Positions 51,364-62,605 are shown, counted from the stretch's first letter. The stretch is DNA of 64,000 nucleotides from Gammaproteobacteria bacterium (GCA_029880545.1 JAOUOD010000001.1:62001-126000); one strand, 5' to 3'. The notes: generated by a model from the sequence alone, not told the origin. Program-made: numbers and translations.

Positions 51364-51415
51364 GGGCTCCTCCATTCTCTCCACCGGTCTGGTGCCGGGT
51401 AATTTTTAATTGTAC

Positions 51416-52360
51416 TTATTCAGAATGTTTTTCCGTCATCAACTGGCGGCGATTTACCAGGATATTCTGAAATACCATCGGGTCGTGAGTATGAGTGATC
51501 TCCCCGGGTCTAGGAAAGTGTAGATCATGAAGTCGCGACAGCCAAAACCGCAACGCCGCGGCGCGCAACATCACCGGGTAGGCGGCCAACTCGGCGCCGC
51601 ACAGGGGCCGGGCAGCCAAGTAGCCCGCGAGCATTTTTTCGCTGGATTCAGGATCCAGTTGTCCGCCCGGTAGCGAGCACCAGTCGTTTACAGTTACTGC
51701 CAGGTCATAGACCAGTACATCGGTACAGGCGTAATAGAAGTCTATCAGGCCGCCAAGATCATCGCCTTCAAACAAGACGTTGTCACGAAACAGGTCGGCA
51801 TGAACGATGCCGCGTGGCAGCGCATCACGTTTGTGAGAGGACTGGAACCGCATTTCGTCGTGCAACAGGGCTTCCTGTTCCGGATCCAGGTGCCCGAATA
51901 GCTTCCGGGCCATGTCTTTCCACCAGCCCGGGCCGCGGGGGTTGTCGCGCTGTTGGTCAAATTCCTGCCCGGCAACATGTAGCCTGGCCAGGATTTCACC
52001 CACCTGGCGACATTGTTCTGCGGATGGCGCCATGATGGACGCGCCTTTCAGGCGCTGGACCAGGGCCGCGGGCTTGTTCTTGATTTGTTCCAGGTATCGA
52101 CCGGATTTGTTGGCCACCGGGTGTGCGCACGGGATGTCATGTTCCGACAGAAACGCGGTGAGATCCAGGAAGAACGGTAACTCGTCGGGTCGATGCTGTT
52201 CAAAGACAGTCAGGACATACCGCGCTTCGTCGGTTGTCACGAAGTAATTGGTGTTTTCAATACCGGAACCGATGCCCTCATAGCTCACAAGTGTGCCGTG
52301 ATTGTAGCGGGACAGAAACGCAATCAATTCATCCCGGGAGATGCTGGTATAAACGGCCAT
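51416..52360 (-). CDS. thrB: Homoserine kinase, aminoglycoside-phosphotransferase fold
   Basis: This 314-residue enzyme phosphorylates homoserine in threonine synthesis. It is of the pseudomonad type with an APH kinase fold, not the GHMK type of E. coli: MAVYTSISRDEL, GIENTNYFVTT, catalytic loop GIVHADLFRDNVLFE and metal-binding LIDFYYACTDVLVYDLA. DUF2782 and polA nearby reproduce the Pseudomonas neighbourhood. Confidence 0.92.
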   Translation of the reverse strand: MAVYTSISRDELIAFLSRYNHGTLVSYEGIGSGIENTNYFVTTDEARYVLTVFEQHRPDELPFFLDLTAFLSEHDIPCAHPVANKSGRYLEQIKNKPAALVQRLKGASIMAPSAEQCRQVGEILARLHVAGQEFDQQRDNPRGPGWWKDMARKLFGHLDPEQEALLHDEMRFQSSHKRDALPRGIVHADLFRDNVLFEGDDLGGLIDFYYACTDVLVYDLAVTVNDWCSLPGGQLDPESSEKMLAGYLAARPLCGAELAAYPVMLRAAALRFWLSRLHDLHFPRPGEITHTHDPMVFQNILVNRRQLMTEKHSE

Positions 52361-52369
52361 AAGAAAAGA

Positions 52370-52765
52370 TCAGAATTCTTTGATTACCCACATGGGTATG
52401 GTCAGTTTTGGCTCCAGGTCAGAATGTTCAAACTGACCCTGCCCGGTCGAATCGATCAGGTAATAGGGTTTACCTTTTTTAGGGGTAACCTTGATTTTGT
52501 AGAGTCGCCCGCGAATACGGTATTCCTCGTAACGGCCATCCGATTTGGGCACGATGCGAATCTCCGGCTCAATAGCCTCCGGGTCATCGACCGGTTTGTC
52601 CACGTACTGGCTTTCTTCCGGGATCGGAGGCGGTGGTGGAACGTCAACCTTTTCATTGTCCGCAGACCATCCCGGGCTGAGATACAGGCCCAGGCACAAC
52701 ACCAGCACTATGTTAAGCGGAGCCCGGGATGATAAATACGCATGAAACGGTTTGTTGGTAGTCAT
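52370..52765 (-). CDS. DUF2782 exported protein
   Basis: This 131-residue protein has a signal-like segment (about 17-34, cut near GWSAD), a Pro-rich stretch and the DUF2782 core (EPEIRIVPKSDGRYEEYRI, GRLYKIKVTPKKGKPYYLID). The family is conserved beside thrB and polA in gammaproteobacteria and has no known function. It lies 9 bases before thrB and 8 after the LOG gene. Confidence 0.88.
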   Translation of the reverse strand: MTTNKPFHAYLSSRAPLNIVLVLCLGLYLSPGWSADNEKVDVPPPPPIPEESQYVDKPVDDPEAIEPEIRIVPKSDGRYEEYRIRGRLYKIKVTPKKGKPYYLIDSTGQGQFEHSDLEPKLTIPMWVIKEF

Positions 52766-52773
52766 GACGACAC

Positions 52774-53481
52774 CTATAGATTGAGCTTGATTTCCTGTTC
52801 TTCTTCCGAAGATTCAAAGCCGCTGGTTTCGTAGTAGCGGAAGATATGGTCAACCACCTCGTCGGCGGTATCGACCATGACAAACAGATCCAGGTCTTCG
52901 GGGTTGATGGTGCCTTCGGTAACCAGCACCTCCTTGAACCAGTCCACCAGCCCTTCCCAGAAAGGCCGGTGCACCAGGATTATCGGCATGCGCACGCTTT
53001 TGCCCGTCTGAATCAGGGTCAGCGCCTCGACCAGTTCATCGAGGGTGCCGAACCCGCCAGGCATGACCACGTAAGCCTTGGCATACTTGACGAACATGAC
53101 CTTACGGGCAAAAAAGTGCTGAAAACTCAGGGCGATGTCCTGAAACCGGTTGGCACTCTGCTCAAAAGGCAATTCAATATTGAGACCGATGCTGGCGGAC
53201 TTTCCGTGAAATGCGCCCTTGTTGGCTGCTTCCATAATGCCCGGGCCGCCGCCGCTGACGACGCTGAAACCGGCGTCGGAAAGTTTGCGCGCGATTTCCT
53301 CGGTCAAGGCATAATAGGGGTGGTCAGTCGGGGTACGAGCGGACCCAAATATGCTCACGGATGGCTGAATCTGGGAAAGACGCTCAAATCCTTCGACGAA
53401 TTCAGCCATAATCTGGAAGATTTTCCACGACTCGCGGGACATGACCCGAGACGGTGTGCCTGTTTGTAGTTTCTGCTTCAT
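52774..53481 (-). CDS. LOG family protein (TIGR00730-type Rossmann fold)
   Basis: This 235-residue protein has [16 protein letters not shown] (motif at 77-84) and PGGFGTLDE at 141-149, the signature of LOG-type cytokinin riboside-monophosphate phosphoribohydrolases. In bacteria these probably act as nucleotide nucleosidases. It is divergent from polA with only 36 bases between the predicted starts. Confidence 0.9.
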   Translation of the reverse strand: MKQKLQTGTPSRVMSRESWKIFQIMAEFVEGFERLSQIQPSVSIFGSARTPTDHPYYALTEEIARKLSDAGFSVVSGGGPGIMEAANKGAFHGKSASIGLNIELPFEQSANRFQDIALSFQHFFARKVMFVKYAKAYVVMPGGFGTLDELVEALTLIQTGKSVRMPIILVHRPFWEGLVDWFKEVLVTEGTINPEDLDLFVMVDTADEVVDHIFRYYETSGFESSEEEQEIKLNL

Positions 53482-53517
53482 AGGCGCGTTTTAACACACA
53501 ATCATTGGTTTCGCAGC

Positions 53518-56256
53518 ATGAATACTGGTAATAACGATAACAGCTCCTCTTCACCGTCTATGGCCGCGCCCGGGAACCCGGATGCTCCGTTGGTGCTGGT
53601 GGACGGATCGTCCTACCTGTACCGCGCGTTTCATGCCATGCCCAACCTGAGTAATTCCAGGGGTGAAGCCACCGGGGCTATTTACGGTATTACCAATATG
53701 CTGCGTCGATTGCTGACCGACTATGACCCAGGTCATATCGCCGTGGTTTTTGACGCCAAGGGCAAGACCTTTCGTCACGATATGTACCCTGAGTACAAGG
53801 CCCATCGGCCACCCATGCCCGAAGAGTTGCGCAGCCAGATCCAGTCTGTACACGATATTGTCCGGGCCATGGGGTTGCCATTGTTGATGGTTGAAGGCGT
53901 CGAGGCCGACGATGTGATCGGTACGCTTGCGTCCCAGGCCGGTGCGGCTAAACGCGCTTGCGTCATTTCCACCGGAGACAAGGACTTGGCACAGCTCGTG
54001 GACGGTCACGTAACGCTGATTAATACCATGACGGATACGGTATCGGATCGCGCCCAGGTGGAAGAAAAATTTGGTGTTCCACCTGAAAATATTATCGACT
54101 ACCTCGCGCTGGTCGGCGACAGCGCTGACAATATTCCGGGTGTGCCCAAGGTGGGCCCCAAAACCGCGGCAAAATGGTTGCAACAATACGGGTCGCTGGA
54201 TCAGCTCATGGCCCATGCCGACGAAATTTCCGGCAAGATCGGCGATAACCTGCGGGACAGTCTCGAGCAGCTGCACTTGTCACGGGTACTGGCAACCATA
54301 CGTACCGACATTGAGCTGAAACAGGGGATCGATGATTTGCAGCGCAAGGCGCCTGATGAAAACAGCTTGCGTGACCTGTTTCAGCGGTATGAATTTAAAA
54401 CCTGGCTGGGCGAACTGGGCGGTGCCAATGTCAGCAACGACGCACCGGAGCAAGACTACGAAATCGTGGTGACAGAAGCGCGCCTCGACACCTGGCTTGA
54501 ACGGGTGAACGCGGCCGAGCTTGTGGCCGTTGATACGGAAACCACCAGCCTTGATGCACAACAGGCCGACCTGGTCGGCGTGTCACTCAGCGACAGGCCG
54601 GGTCGTGCTGCATATATTCCGTTAGCACATGATTACCCCGGAGCACCGGATCAACTGGATAGGGCGATGGTCCTGAAGCGCCTCAGGCCATGGCTGGAAA
54701 ATGAGCAAGCCGCCAAGGTTGGGCAGAATCTCAAGTATGACCTGAATGTGCTGGCGCGCCAGGGAATTCGATTGCAGGGTGTACGTTTCGATACCATGCT
54801 TGAGTCCTATGTGCTGGACAGTACCGCCTCACGCCACGACATGGACAGCCTGGCAATGAAATATCTTGGCCACAAAACCATCAAGTACGAGGACGTCGCC
54901 GGAAAGGGCAAGTCGCAGATCTGCTTCAACGAAGTGGAGCTGGAGCAGGCAGGACCCTACGCTGCCGAGGATGCAGATATAACATTGCGCCTGCATGGAA
55001 CCTTGTGGCCGAAATTGCAGCAAACCCCGGAACTGGAAAAGGTCTTTGTCAGTCTCGAAATGCCGCTGTTGCCGGTACTGGCCCGCATGGAACGTCAAGG
55101 TGTGCGAATAGACTCGGACATGCTGCACAGCCAAAGCACAGCACTTGCCCACCGGATGCTTGAAACCGAACAACAGGCGCACACGCTTGCTGGCCAGACG
55201 TTTAACATGGCCTCACCCAAGCAGATACAGGAAATCCTGTTTGACAAAATGGGTTTGCCGGTTTTGCGCAAAACCCCGAAGGGGCAACCCTCTACCGCGG
55301 AAGAGGTGTTGCAGGAACTGGCGCTGGATTACGATTTGCCGCAATTGATTCTAGAGCATCGTGGCCTGGCCAAGCTCAAATCCACCTATACGGACAAGCT
55401 GCCACTCATGATCAACAAGGAGACGGGGCGCGTGCACACGTCCTATCATCAGGCCGTGGCGGCAACCGGCAGGCTGTCGTCATCGGATCCGAACCTGCAG
55501 AATATCCCGATACGAAACGAGGAGGGCCGGAGGATTCGACAGGCTTTTGTACCGGAGCCCGGTTTCAAAATGGTGTCCGCGGATTATTCACAAGTCGAAT
55601 TGCGCATTATGGCTCACTTGTCGCAGGATCCAGGCTTGCTCAACGCGTTCAGGCAGGGCGCCGACGTGCATCGGGCCACGGCGGCCGAAGTGTTCGGGGT
55701 CGCGCCGGATGCGGTCAGTAACGAACAGCGTCGTCATGCCAAGGCCATTAATTTTGGCCTGATTTACGGTATGTCCGCATTTGGCCTGGCGCGTCAACTG
55801 AAGATCGACCGGGGTTCGGCGCAGGACTATATCAACCTGTATTTTGAACGTTATCCCGGCGTCAGGGATTACATGGATCGCACCCGCGTGCAGGCGCATG
55901 AGCAGGGCTACGTGGAGACTGTCTATGGTCGACGACTGTACCTGCCGGAAATCAATTCCAGTAATCATCAGCGCCGCCAATACGCCGAGCGAACTGCTAT
56001 CAATGCGCCTATGCAGGGCACCGCTGCTGATATTATCAAGCGTGCCATGATTGCTATCGACCGCTGGATTGAAGCGGAACAGCCATCGGTGCGCATGATT
56101 ATGCAGGTACATGATGAGCTGGTGTTTGAAATCAGGGAAGACCGGGCTGTTGAGCTGGCAGGCACCATCAGCAGCATGATGGAAAATGTCGCGCAGTTGA
56201 GTGTGCCGTTGGAAGTGGATGCCGGCATCGGTGAAAACTGGGATGAAGCCCATTAG
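53518..56256 (+). CDS. polA: DNA polymerase I
   Basis: This 912-residue enzyme handles Okazaki-fragment maturation and repair synthesis. It has an N-terminal 5' nuclease ([16 protein letters not shown]), a 3'-5' exonuclease with intact [22 protein letters not shown] and [10 protein letters not shown] acidic motifs, and a polymerase domain with [29 protein letters not shown] and QVHDELVFE. The predicted N-terminus is about 14 residues longer and Ser-rich compared with usual; ATG 53560 is an alternative start. A CCGGGTT/AACCCGG hairpin at 56308-56323 beyond the stop could aid termination. Confidence 0.98.
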   Translation: MNTGNNDNSSSSPSMAAPGNPDAPLVLVDGSSYLYRAFHAMPNLSNSRGEATGAIYGITNMLRRLLTDYDPGHIAVVFDAKGKTFRHDMYPEYKAHRPPMPEELRSQIQSVHDIVRAMGLPLLMVEGVEADDVIGTLASQAGAAKRACVISTGDKDLAQLVDGHVTLINTMTDTVSDRAQVEEKFGVPPENIIDYLALVGDSADNIPGVPKVGPKTAAKWLQQYGSLDQLMAHADEISGKIGDNLRDSLEQLHLSRVLATIRTDIELKQGIDDLQRKAPDENSLRDLFQRYEFKTWLGELGGANVSNDAPEQDYEIVVTEARLDTWLERVNAAELVAVDTETTSLDAQQADLVGVSLSDRPGRAAYIPLAHDYPGAPDQLDRAMVLKRLRPWLENEQAAKVGQNLKYDLNVLARQGIRLQGVRFDTMLESYVLDSTASRHDMDSLAMKYLGHKTIKYEDVAGKGKSQICFNEVELEQAGPYAAEDADITLRLHGTLWPKLQQTPELEKVFVSLEMPLLPVLARMERQGVRIDSDMLHSQSTALAHRMLETEQQAHTLAGQTFNMASPKQIQEILFDKMGLPVLRKTPKGQPSTAEEVLQELALDYDLPQLILEHRGLAKLKSTYTDKLPLMINKETGRVHTSYHQAVAATGRLSSSDPNLQNIPIRNEEGRRIRQAFVPEPGFKMVSADYSQVELRIMAHLSQDPGLLNAFRQGADVHRATAAEVFGVAPDAVSNEQRRHAKAINFGLIYGMSAFGLARQLKIDRGSAQDYINLYFERYPGVRDYMDRTRVQAHEQGYVETVYGRRLYLPEINSSNHQRRQYAERTAINAPMQGTAADIIKRAMIAIDRWIEAEQPSVRMIMQVHDELVFEIREDRAVELAGTISSMMENVAQLSVPLEVDAGIGENWDEAH

Positions 56257-56298
56257 GCCCGGGCAGTTTCGGCAATTACAGTTAAAGGTAAAACAATT

Positions 56299-57942
56299 TC
56301 AGGGTTTCCGGGTTTCAACCCGGTTCTTGCCCATCTTTTTTGCGTTGTACAGCGCCTGGTCTGCAGCACTGTTGAGAGCCGAAGCATCAGTGTAGTCAGG
56401 ATAACAGGCAAGCCCGCAACTGAACGTTATGCAGAATGTCTCATCGTTGCTGTGTAACGGAATCCTGGAAAAATTTTCCCGGACGTCTTCCATTATTGCC
56501 AGGGCCGTATCGAGCCCGGTGTCCGGAAGAATGACGGCGAACTCTTCACCACCGTAACGACCGAGAATGTCCGTGCGGCGCAATCGCTGTTTCATGATCT
56601 TTGATAGCAGTTTGAGTGCGTTATCGCCAATGGCATGGCCGTAAGTGTCATTCACTTTCTTGAAGTCATCAAGGTCAATCATTGCCAGGCTTATTGGTGA
56701 TTTCTGGCGCTGGGCGCGGGCAATTTCCAGTTCAATGCGCTCCTTGATCTTGGTGTGGTTGAGCAAGCCGGTCAGGCTGTCTCGTTCCATCATTGAGCGC
56801 AATACACGGTAGCGTTCGATACGATTACTGACCGATGAAACCAGGTGTACCGGGTGAATAGGTTTGGTCAGGAATTCATCCCCGCCGTTTGCCATGGCGC
56901 CAATCTGTTTGTCGACATTGGTTTCCGCGGACAGGAACACAATGGGTATACCGACGTAGGCCTCGTGTTGTCGAAGCACCTTGGCGAGTTCGGCGCCGTT
57001 GAATTCAGGCATGTACATGTCCACAAGCATGAGTTCAGGCAGAAACGATGAAAGCTTGTCATTAATTTTCAGCGGGTCGTTGACGATTTCTGCGATCATG
57101 CCGGCCTGTTTCAGGATCAGGGCGTACTGGGTTGCCAGCGCCTCGGAATCGTCAATAATCAGCACCCGGTAAGGATCCGTTTTTTCTGTAAGGTTCAGTT
57201 GTTCCAGTTTGTCGACAATTTTTGCCGGATCCGTATTGGCGGGCAGAAACGCATCACTGCCCGACCTGACCGCCGCCAGCCTGTGACCAAAGTTATCGTG
57301 ATTTGCGAGAACTATGACCGGCAGAACATTGGGCATGGCTTCCTGGAACGAACGAAAGTTCGGCAGTTCACCGCTCGCCGGCTGAAACGCAATAATGCCG
57401 CCAGGACAGACTTTCTGCAGCCTTGCCATGATAGTCGCATCATCGTGAAAACATTCCGTTTGATAACCGAAACGATCAAGTTCTTTGCACAGTTTGCCGG
57501 CGTATTCGTCGACATCGTTCAGAACAAATATCGTGCGTGGCTGCGATAATGTTTGCCCGGAGGGCTTCGTATCGGTATTGGAGGTATCGGAATCCGGGCC
57601 ATTCGCACTGCTGATCAGGGCATCAAGACGGTGCTGCATCAGTTCAATCTGGTCCGGGCCTGGCAATTGCCCTTGCTCCTTGATGGCCTTTAAATCCATT
57701 TCCAGTTCCCGGGCGCATCGGCTGACCTCGGGGAAACCGAACGATGCACCGGAACCGGCCAGGCTGTGTGTCTTGCGATGCGCCTCGGTTATCAGGTTTT
57801 TGTCCCAGCCTGTCTCCAGCAGTTTCAGCCAATGGGATTTAACGTCGGCGATTTTCCCAGGCAGATCACGGGCATAAGCCAGTTGCAGCGCTTTAAGTTG
57901 CTCCGCAATGTTGGCCTTGCCGCTATCCGACAGATGATTCAT
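56299..57942 (-). CDS. Hpt-REC-REC-GGDEF diguanylate cyclase
   Basis: This 547-residue soluble protein has an Hpt domain with phospho-His59 (THSLAGSGASFGF); a degenerate receiver (about 136-250) in which the phospho-Asp position is Phe (IIAFQPASG) and the conserved Lys is lost; an intact receiver (LIIDDSEA, Asp308, Lys360); and a GGDEF domain with active-site GGEEF at 464-468 and the inhibitory I-site RxxD at 455-458. It should make c-di-GMP under phosphorelay control with product feedback. Its start overlaps the HD-GYP stop by four bases. Confidence 0.92.
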   Translation of the reverse strand: MNHLSDSGKANIAEQLKALQLAYARDLPGKIADVKSHWLKLLETGWDKNLITEAHRKTHSLAGSGASFGFPEVSRCARELEMDLKAIKEQGQLPGPDQIELMQHRLDALISSANGPDSDTSNTDTKPSGQTLSQPRTIFVLNDVDEYAGKLCKELDRFGYQTECFHDDATIMARLQKVCPGGIIAFQPASGELPNFRSFQEAMPNVLPVIVLANHDNFGHRLAAVRSGSDAFLPANTDPAKIVDKLEQLNLTEKTDPYRVLIIDDSEALATQYALILKQAGMIAEIVNDPLKINDKLSSFLPELMLVDMYMPEFNGAELAKVLRQHEAYVGIPIVFLSAETNVDKQIGAMANGGDEFLTKPIHPVHLVSSVSNRIERYRVLRSMMERDSLTGLLNHTKIKERIELEIARAQRQKSPISLAMIDLDDFKKVNDTYGHAIGDNALKLLSKIMKQRLRRTDILGRYGGEEFAVILPDTGLDTALAIMEDVRENFSRIPLHSNDETFCITFSCGLACYPDYTDASALNSAADQALYNAKKMGKNRVETRKP

Positions 57943-59027
57943 GACGTATTTCCCATTGCCTGTTCAATTTCAGGCTCCTGATAGCGGTCACGAAACCGGA
58001 GTATCTCGTCCAGCACTTCATTGAATATAACAACCAGGTCGGGATCAAAGTGGGCGCCGGATTGCTTGTTGATTTCGTCAACAGCATCCTCAACGCTCCA
58101 GGCCTTTTTGTAAGGGCGCGTGGATGTCAGCGCGTCGAAGACGTCGGCAATGGCGACAATGCGGCCTACCAGCGGAATATTCTTGCCTTTCAGTCCCCCG
58201 GGGTAGCCACTGCCATCCCATTTCTCGTGGTGGGTGATGGCTATTTCACGAGCCATTTTCAGCAGCTCTGAGTGGTGCCCGGCCAGTATTTCCGCACCGA
58301 TTTCACTATGAGTTTTCATGATGCGCCACTCTTCATCGGTGAATTTGCCGGGTTTAAGCAGGATATTGTCAGGAATGCCGATTTTGCCAATATCATGCAT
58401 CGGGCTGGCATTAAGAAGCATTTCCGCGTCCACTTCGCTCATGCCCGCCGCGCGACCAATCATCTGGGAAAATTTGCTCATGCGAATAATGTGAAAGCCG
58501 GTTTCATTATCCCGGTATTCTGCTGCACGACCGAGACGACGAACAATTTCGAGTTGCGTTTCTTCAAGTTCCCGGGTTCTTTCCCTTACCTTTTGTTCCA
58601 GGATCTGGTTCTGGTTCAGGATTTGCTTGTGCAGCAAGCGTACCTGCAGGATATTGCGAATCCTGTTAAGGACTTCTATGTGATCAAATGGCTTGGTTAC
58701 AAAATCCATAGCACCGTATTCAAGCGCCCGAATCTTGGTGTTGCGGTCTATTTGAGCAGTCAGCACCAGGACCGGCAGATAGTCGCCAGTCTCTATGTCT
58801 TTTAGGCGCTGTAACACACCAAAGCCGTCGATTGCCGGCATATTGATATCCAGCAGCAGGATATCCGGATTGTTGGCGGCATACATGGAGAGCACTTCAA
58901 CCGAGCTGGTTGTGCTGAACACATTGGTATAGCCCGAATTCTTGAGCATTTTTTCGAGAAGCCGTACGTTGGCCGGCTCATCGTCAACAATCAGAATCCT
59001 GCTTTGCTTGAGCACCGCTTCATCCAT
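57939..59027 (-). CDS. REC-HD-GYP c-di-GMP phosphodiesterase (RpfG type)
   Basis: This 362-residue protein has an N-terminal receiver (ILIVDDEPAN, Asp60, Lys112), a coiled coil (about 130-165) and an HD-GYP domain with HD at 211-212 (MHDIGKIGIPD) and HHEKWDGSGYPGG at 266-278. It should hydrolyse c-di-GMP to pGpG/GMP in a phosphorylation-dependent way. It is translationally coupled (ATGA) to the diguanylate cyclase, placing synthesis and degradation in one unit. Confidence 0.93.
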   Translation of the reverse strand: MDEAVLKQSRILIVDDEPANVRLLEKMLKNSGYTNVFSTTSSVEVLSMYAANNPDILLLDINMPAIDGFGVLQRLKDIETGDYLPVLVLTAQIDRNTKIRALEYGAMDFVTKPFDHIEVLNRIRNILQVRLLHKQILNQNQILEQKVRERTRELEETQLEIVRRLGRAAEYRDNETGFHIIRMSKFSQMIGRAAGMSEVDAEMLLNASPMHDIGKIGIPDNILLKPGKFTDEEWRIMKTHSEIGAEILAGHHSELLKMAREIAITHHEKWDGSGYPGGLKGKNIPLVGRIVAIADVFDALTSTRPYKKAWSVEDAVDEINKQSGAHFDPDLVVIFNEVLDEILRFRDRYQEPEIEQAMGNTS

Positions 59028-59045
59028 TATCGTGTCTTTCTCCAG

Positions 59046-62000
59046 TTAGCCTGGCAAGGCGTCGTTAATCGCATCCAGGAACTGTTTCACGTTCAGTGGT
59101 TTCGTCATGTATTGATGGAACCCGGCATCGATTCCCCGTTCGATATCCCGGGGCATGGCATTGGCGCTGAGCGCAAATATTGGCGTGTCACCGATGCCTT
59201 CCATTTGTTTCAGCTTTTCCAGGGCCTCAAACCCGCTCATTCCTGGCAGGTTGATATCCAGCACAATAATGTCTGGCTTGTGCACCCGGGCAAGCTCAAT
59301 GCCGAGCTCGGCGTTGTGGGCGGACAGCATTTCGATGTCCGGTCGCCGCGACAGAATCTGGTCAACCAGTTTCAGGTTGGCCGGGTTATCTTCAACATAG
59401 AGCAAGGTATATTTGTTCATACTGTTATCTTCAGGTTTGACTTGTTTATGGGCGATATTTCCCTTTTCTGTAGCGGGATCTCGTTTGGCATTGGTGCTGC
59501 CGGGAAGGGTAACGTGAAATATACTGCCCTTGCCTGGCTGGCTGCTGACTGTGATCTGGCCGTCCATGATTTCGACAAATCGCTTGGTTATAGTCAGACC
59601 AATGCCGGTTCCTTCAATCGATGAGCCGGATGCGGACAAGCGATCAAAGGGTTCAAATATTCTTTTACATTCCTCGGCGGTAAGGCCGGCGCCAGTATCC
59701 TTGACGTCCAGGCGAACGATGTTGCCATCGAGGATTTCCGTGCCTAGAGTAACCGAGCCATTTTTCCTGTTGTATTTTATAGCATTCGAGAACAGGTTGA
59801 GGATTACCTGTTTCAGGCGCGTGCGATCGGCGCGAACCCGGGCGTCGGAATAAATGGTTTCGTCAATTATGACAACGCTGTTCTTGATTGCCAGCGGTGA
59901 CATGATTTTTACGACTTCACTGACAATATCTTCCAGCGAGACATCTTCAATATGAAGATCCAGTTTGCCTGACTCGATGCGAGTCAGGTCAAGCACTTCG
60001 TTGATCAGCTCAAGAAGATGAGTTCCCGCTGATACGATTTCCGAAACATTTTCCTGTTGGGATTCGGTCAGTGGTTCGCTTGGATCGGACTCAAGCAGTT
60101 GTGAGAACCCCAGGATTGCATTCATCGGCGTGCGTAACTCGTGACTCATCCTCGACAGGAATTCGGATTTCGCACGGTTGGCGCGTTCCGCTTCTTCCTT
60201 GGCAACCATTAATTCAGCATTATGTGCTTCACGCTGTATATGCAGGCGCATACCGTGAATGATAAATCCCAGCGTGGCGTTGAACGGTTCGAGAAAACCG
60301 AGAATGTCATTATCGTAACCATTGGCACGATTGGCGATCCCGTACATACCGACCAGTTCGGAACCATGAAAAATCGGATAGCCCAGGTAGGTGTTGAGTG
60401 GAGGATGACCTTCTGGAATACCGGCCGAACGTGGATCGGTACCTGGTGAATTGGTCATGACGATTTCGCCCTTGGCGATAGTACAGCCGAACAATGTATC
60501 CAGGTTCCGGAACTCCATGCCAGACGGAGCATTTTCACGGTAGAATTCCCGGGTTTCATTATTCCACGAAATATCGGTTATGGCGCGGGTTTTCAGGTAC
60601 GGAACGCCGTCATCGTGAAGTATTTCACCGATAAATCCGTAGGCGCTGTCGGTAATTTCCAGCAAGCCTTTCAGCATCGTTGTAAAAATATTCTGGAATT
60701 CCACCGTGCCCACTGCGCGTGATGCTGAGTCACGCAACATGTCGAGCAATTGCTGCTGGAGTTTGCCGGTTTCTTCCGCGTGTATTCTGCGGCTGATGTC
60801 TGTCCTTATCGATATGTATTGGTAAGGAATGCCGTTTTTATCCACGAACGGCACGATGCTGCTCTCAACCCAGTATAAACCGCCCTTCTTCTTGCGATTG
60901 CAGATGGTGCCGTGCCAGGGCTGGCCGCTGGTGATGGTTAACCACATGTCACTGAAGAATTCCGGCGGGTGCGTGCCGGAGTTGATCAGGCGATGGGTTT
61001 GGCCGAGCAGCTCGCGGCGCGAGTACTGGCTGATATTGCAAAATCTTTCATTGACGTAAGTAATGATTCCGCGCGCATCGGTGATGCTGACAATGGAGTG
61101 CTCATCAAGGGCATCCTGTTGTCGTTCCAGCTGGCTGAGAACAGTTCTGAGCGTTGAATTGATGCGCTGGTTTGCCCGGCTGCGCCGGACGCGCGCCTGA
61201 ATGCAGGCGTTGAGCACTTCGGGAGCGACCGGCTTCAGCAGGAAATCGTCACCACCACTGGCAATAGCCGCTGCCTGGCGAACGCTGTCGTTTTCCGATG
61301 ACATAAAGATGATAGGCAATGATTCTGCAAGGGGATTCTGCCGGATAAGGCCTACAAGTTCATCACCGTTACATTCCGGCATGTACAGGTCCAGCAGCAT
61401 GGCATCTGGTTCGAATTGGCGGATATTGTCCAGAGCCTCCAGAGGCTTGTTCAATACCTGCGTTTCCATGCCCAGGCCCTGGAGTATTGCGCTGTAATAA
61501 GAGGACAAGGTAGTATCATCGTCAACAATCAGTATCCGAACAGGTTTTCGTGGCGCATCTGGCAACATGGTCAGCAAAGCAACCGAGATGGATTCGGTCG
61601 TGGTGCCTGAAGGCAGCTGCTTGTTGATGCCATGCCGCAGGCTGACCAGTTTCCTGTCCAGGCTCTCCTCGTCGGTCAATAAAATGATCGATACCTGTTC
61701 AGGTTGACAACCCAGAAGGGCGGCATAGGTCTCGCCAGGATTGTCTGGATACCTGTCGGTCACTACCAGGTAGGGTGGTTCGCTACTTGGCTTGCTGATA
61801 GTGGGAAGTATTTCGAACTGAAAGCCCTGGCGATGACAAAAGCCGGAAAGATATCCGGCATGGGAATCGGCATTAGCTGATATCAGAATTACGCTGACAT
61901 GCAGTAAACGCAGTGCCGGCGGTTTGCTACCGGTTGCCGGAGTTCCGGCGGCTATGGAATCCAGCAGATTAATGATTTGTTCCGTCAGTAATGGCTGGGG

Positions 62001-62189
62001 AACTTGCGAGTTGATGGGGATGTCAGTCAGTAGTTTATGCAGCGCCTGCAGTGCCTCAATGTTGCCATAACGGTCAGCACTTCTTTCCGCCTCGACCAGG
62101 CCCAGTAAGTGCTCACCCACACGGGCTGACCAGCCTTGCTTGGACAAGGTTGCCCTGACGGTGGCAAAACTGGGTGTATCATTTGGCAT
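59046..62189 (-). CDS. Large hybrid histidine kinase (Hpt-like/REC*/REC-PAS-GAF-HisKA-HATPase-REC)
   Basis: This 1,047-residue protein has no obvious membrane helix. In order it contains an N-terminal helical region resembling an Hpt but without a convincing phospho-His (about 10-85), a degenerate receiver (about 95-205), an intact receiver with Asp267 (AMLLDLYMP), a PAS domain (about 350-470), a GAF domain (about 490-650), HisKA with His683 (SHELRTP), HATPase ([17 protein letters not shown]), and a C-terminal receiver with Asp978 (VLDINLPG). It likely heads the phosphorelay feeding the adjacent GGDEF and HD-GYP proteins. It lies 18 bases upstream of the HD-GYP gene. Confidence 0.92.
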   Translation of the reverse strand: MPNDTPSFATVRATLSKQGWSARVGEHLLGLVEAERSADRYGNIEALQALHKLLTDIPINSQVPQPLLTEQIINLLDSIAAGTPATGSKPPALRLLHVSVILISANADSHAGYLSGFCHRQGFQFEILPTISKPSSEPPYLVVTDRYPDNPGETYAALLGCQPEQVSIILLTDEESLDRKLVSLRHGINKQLPSGTTTESISVALLTMLPDAPRKPVRILIVDDDTTLSSYYSAILQGLGMETQVLNKPLEALDNIRQFEPDAMLLDLYMPECNGDELVGLIRQNPLAESLPIIFMSSENDSVRQAAAIASGGDDFLLKPVAPEVLNACIQARVRRSRANQRINSTLRTVLSQLERQQDALDEHSIVSITDARGIITYVNERFCNISQYSRRELLGQTHRLINSGTHPPEFFSDMWLTITSGQPWHGTICNRKKKGGLYWVESSIVPFVDKNGIPYQYISIRTDISRRIHAEETGKLQQQLLDMLRDSASRAVGTVEFQNIFTTMLKGLLEITDSAYGFIGEILHDDGVPYLKTRAITDISWNNETREFYRENAPSGMEFRNLDTLFGCTIAKGEIVMTNSPGTDPRSAGIPEGHPPLNTYLGYPIFHGSELVGMYGIANRANGYDNDILGFLEPFNATLGFIIHGMRLHIQREAHNAELMVAKEEAERANRAKSEFLSRMSHELRTPMNAILGFSQLLESDPSEPLTESQQENVSEIVSAGTHLLELINEVLDLTRIESGKLDLHIEDVSLEDIVSEVVKIMSPLAIKNSVVIIDETIYSDARVRADRTRLKQVILNLFSNAIKYNRKNGSVTLGTEILDGNIVRLDVKDTGAGLTAEECKRIFEPFDRLSASGSSIEGTGIGLTITKRFVEIMDGQITVSSQPGKGSIFHVTLPGSTNAKRDPATEKGNIAHKQVKPEDNSMNKYTLLYVEDNPANLKLVDQILSRRPDIEMLSAHNAELGIELARVHKPDIIVLDINLPGMSGFEALEKLKQMEGIGDTPIFALSANAMPRDIERGIDAGFHQYMTKPLNVKQFLDAINDALPG

Positions 62190-62212
62190 TACTTTGCGAG
62201 GCAGTGGTGGCG

Positions 62213-62605
62213 TCAGCTAACGTGCCTGGACCAGGCTTCACGAATACTGTTGGCCAGGTTCATCGGATCAAACGGCTTGGGAATGACATCCAGTGCACCC
62301 ATTTCCCGATACTGTGCGATTTCCTGTGGCTGTACCTTGGCAGTCATGAATATCACTGGCAAATCCTTGAGTGAATCGTCGGCCTGCAGTTCCCTGAGTG
62401 TGCTCGGTCCGTCCATGTCCGGCATCATGACATCAAGCAGGACCAGGTCAGGACCGAAACCATGAACCACTTCCAGCGCCTCCTTTCCGGAACTGCAAAT
62501 CTTTACGGTAAATCCACCTACGGTTTCCAGCGCCAGCTTGGCTACTGCCTGAATATCCGGCTCGTCTTCCACGTACATGATTTTTTGCAGCGTCTTGTCT
62601 GACAT
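62213..62605 (-). CDS. Single-domain response regulator (CheY-like)
   Basis: This 130-residue receiver has acidic pair ED in MYVEDEPD, phospho-Asp in [12 protein letters not shown] (about residue 59), Thr in FMTAK and the Lys-Pro in IPKPFDP. It has no output domain. It is the first gene of the minus-strand signalling cluster, 23 bases before the hybrid kinase, and may shuttle phosphate between its receiver and Hpt domains. The ATG is preceded by AAGGA. Confidence 0.92.
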   Translation of the reverse strand: MSDKTLQKIMYVEDEPDIQAVAKLALETVGGFTVKICSSGKEALEVVHGFGPDLVLLDVMMPDMDGPSTLRELQADDSLKDLPVIFMTAKVQPQEIAQYREMGALDVIPKPFDPMNLANSIREAWSRHVS

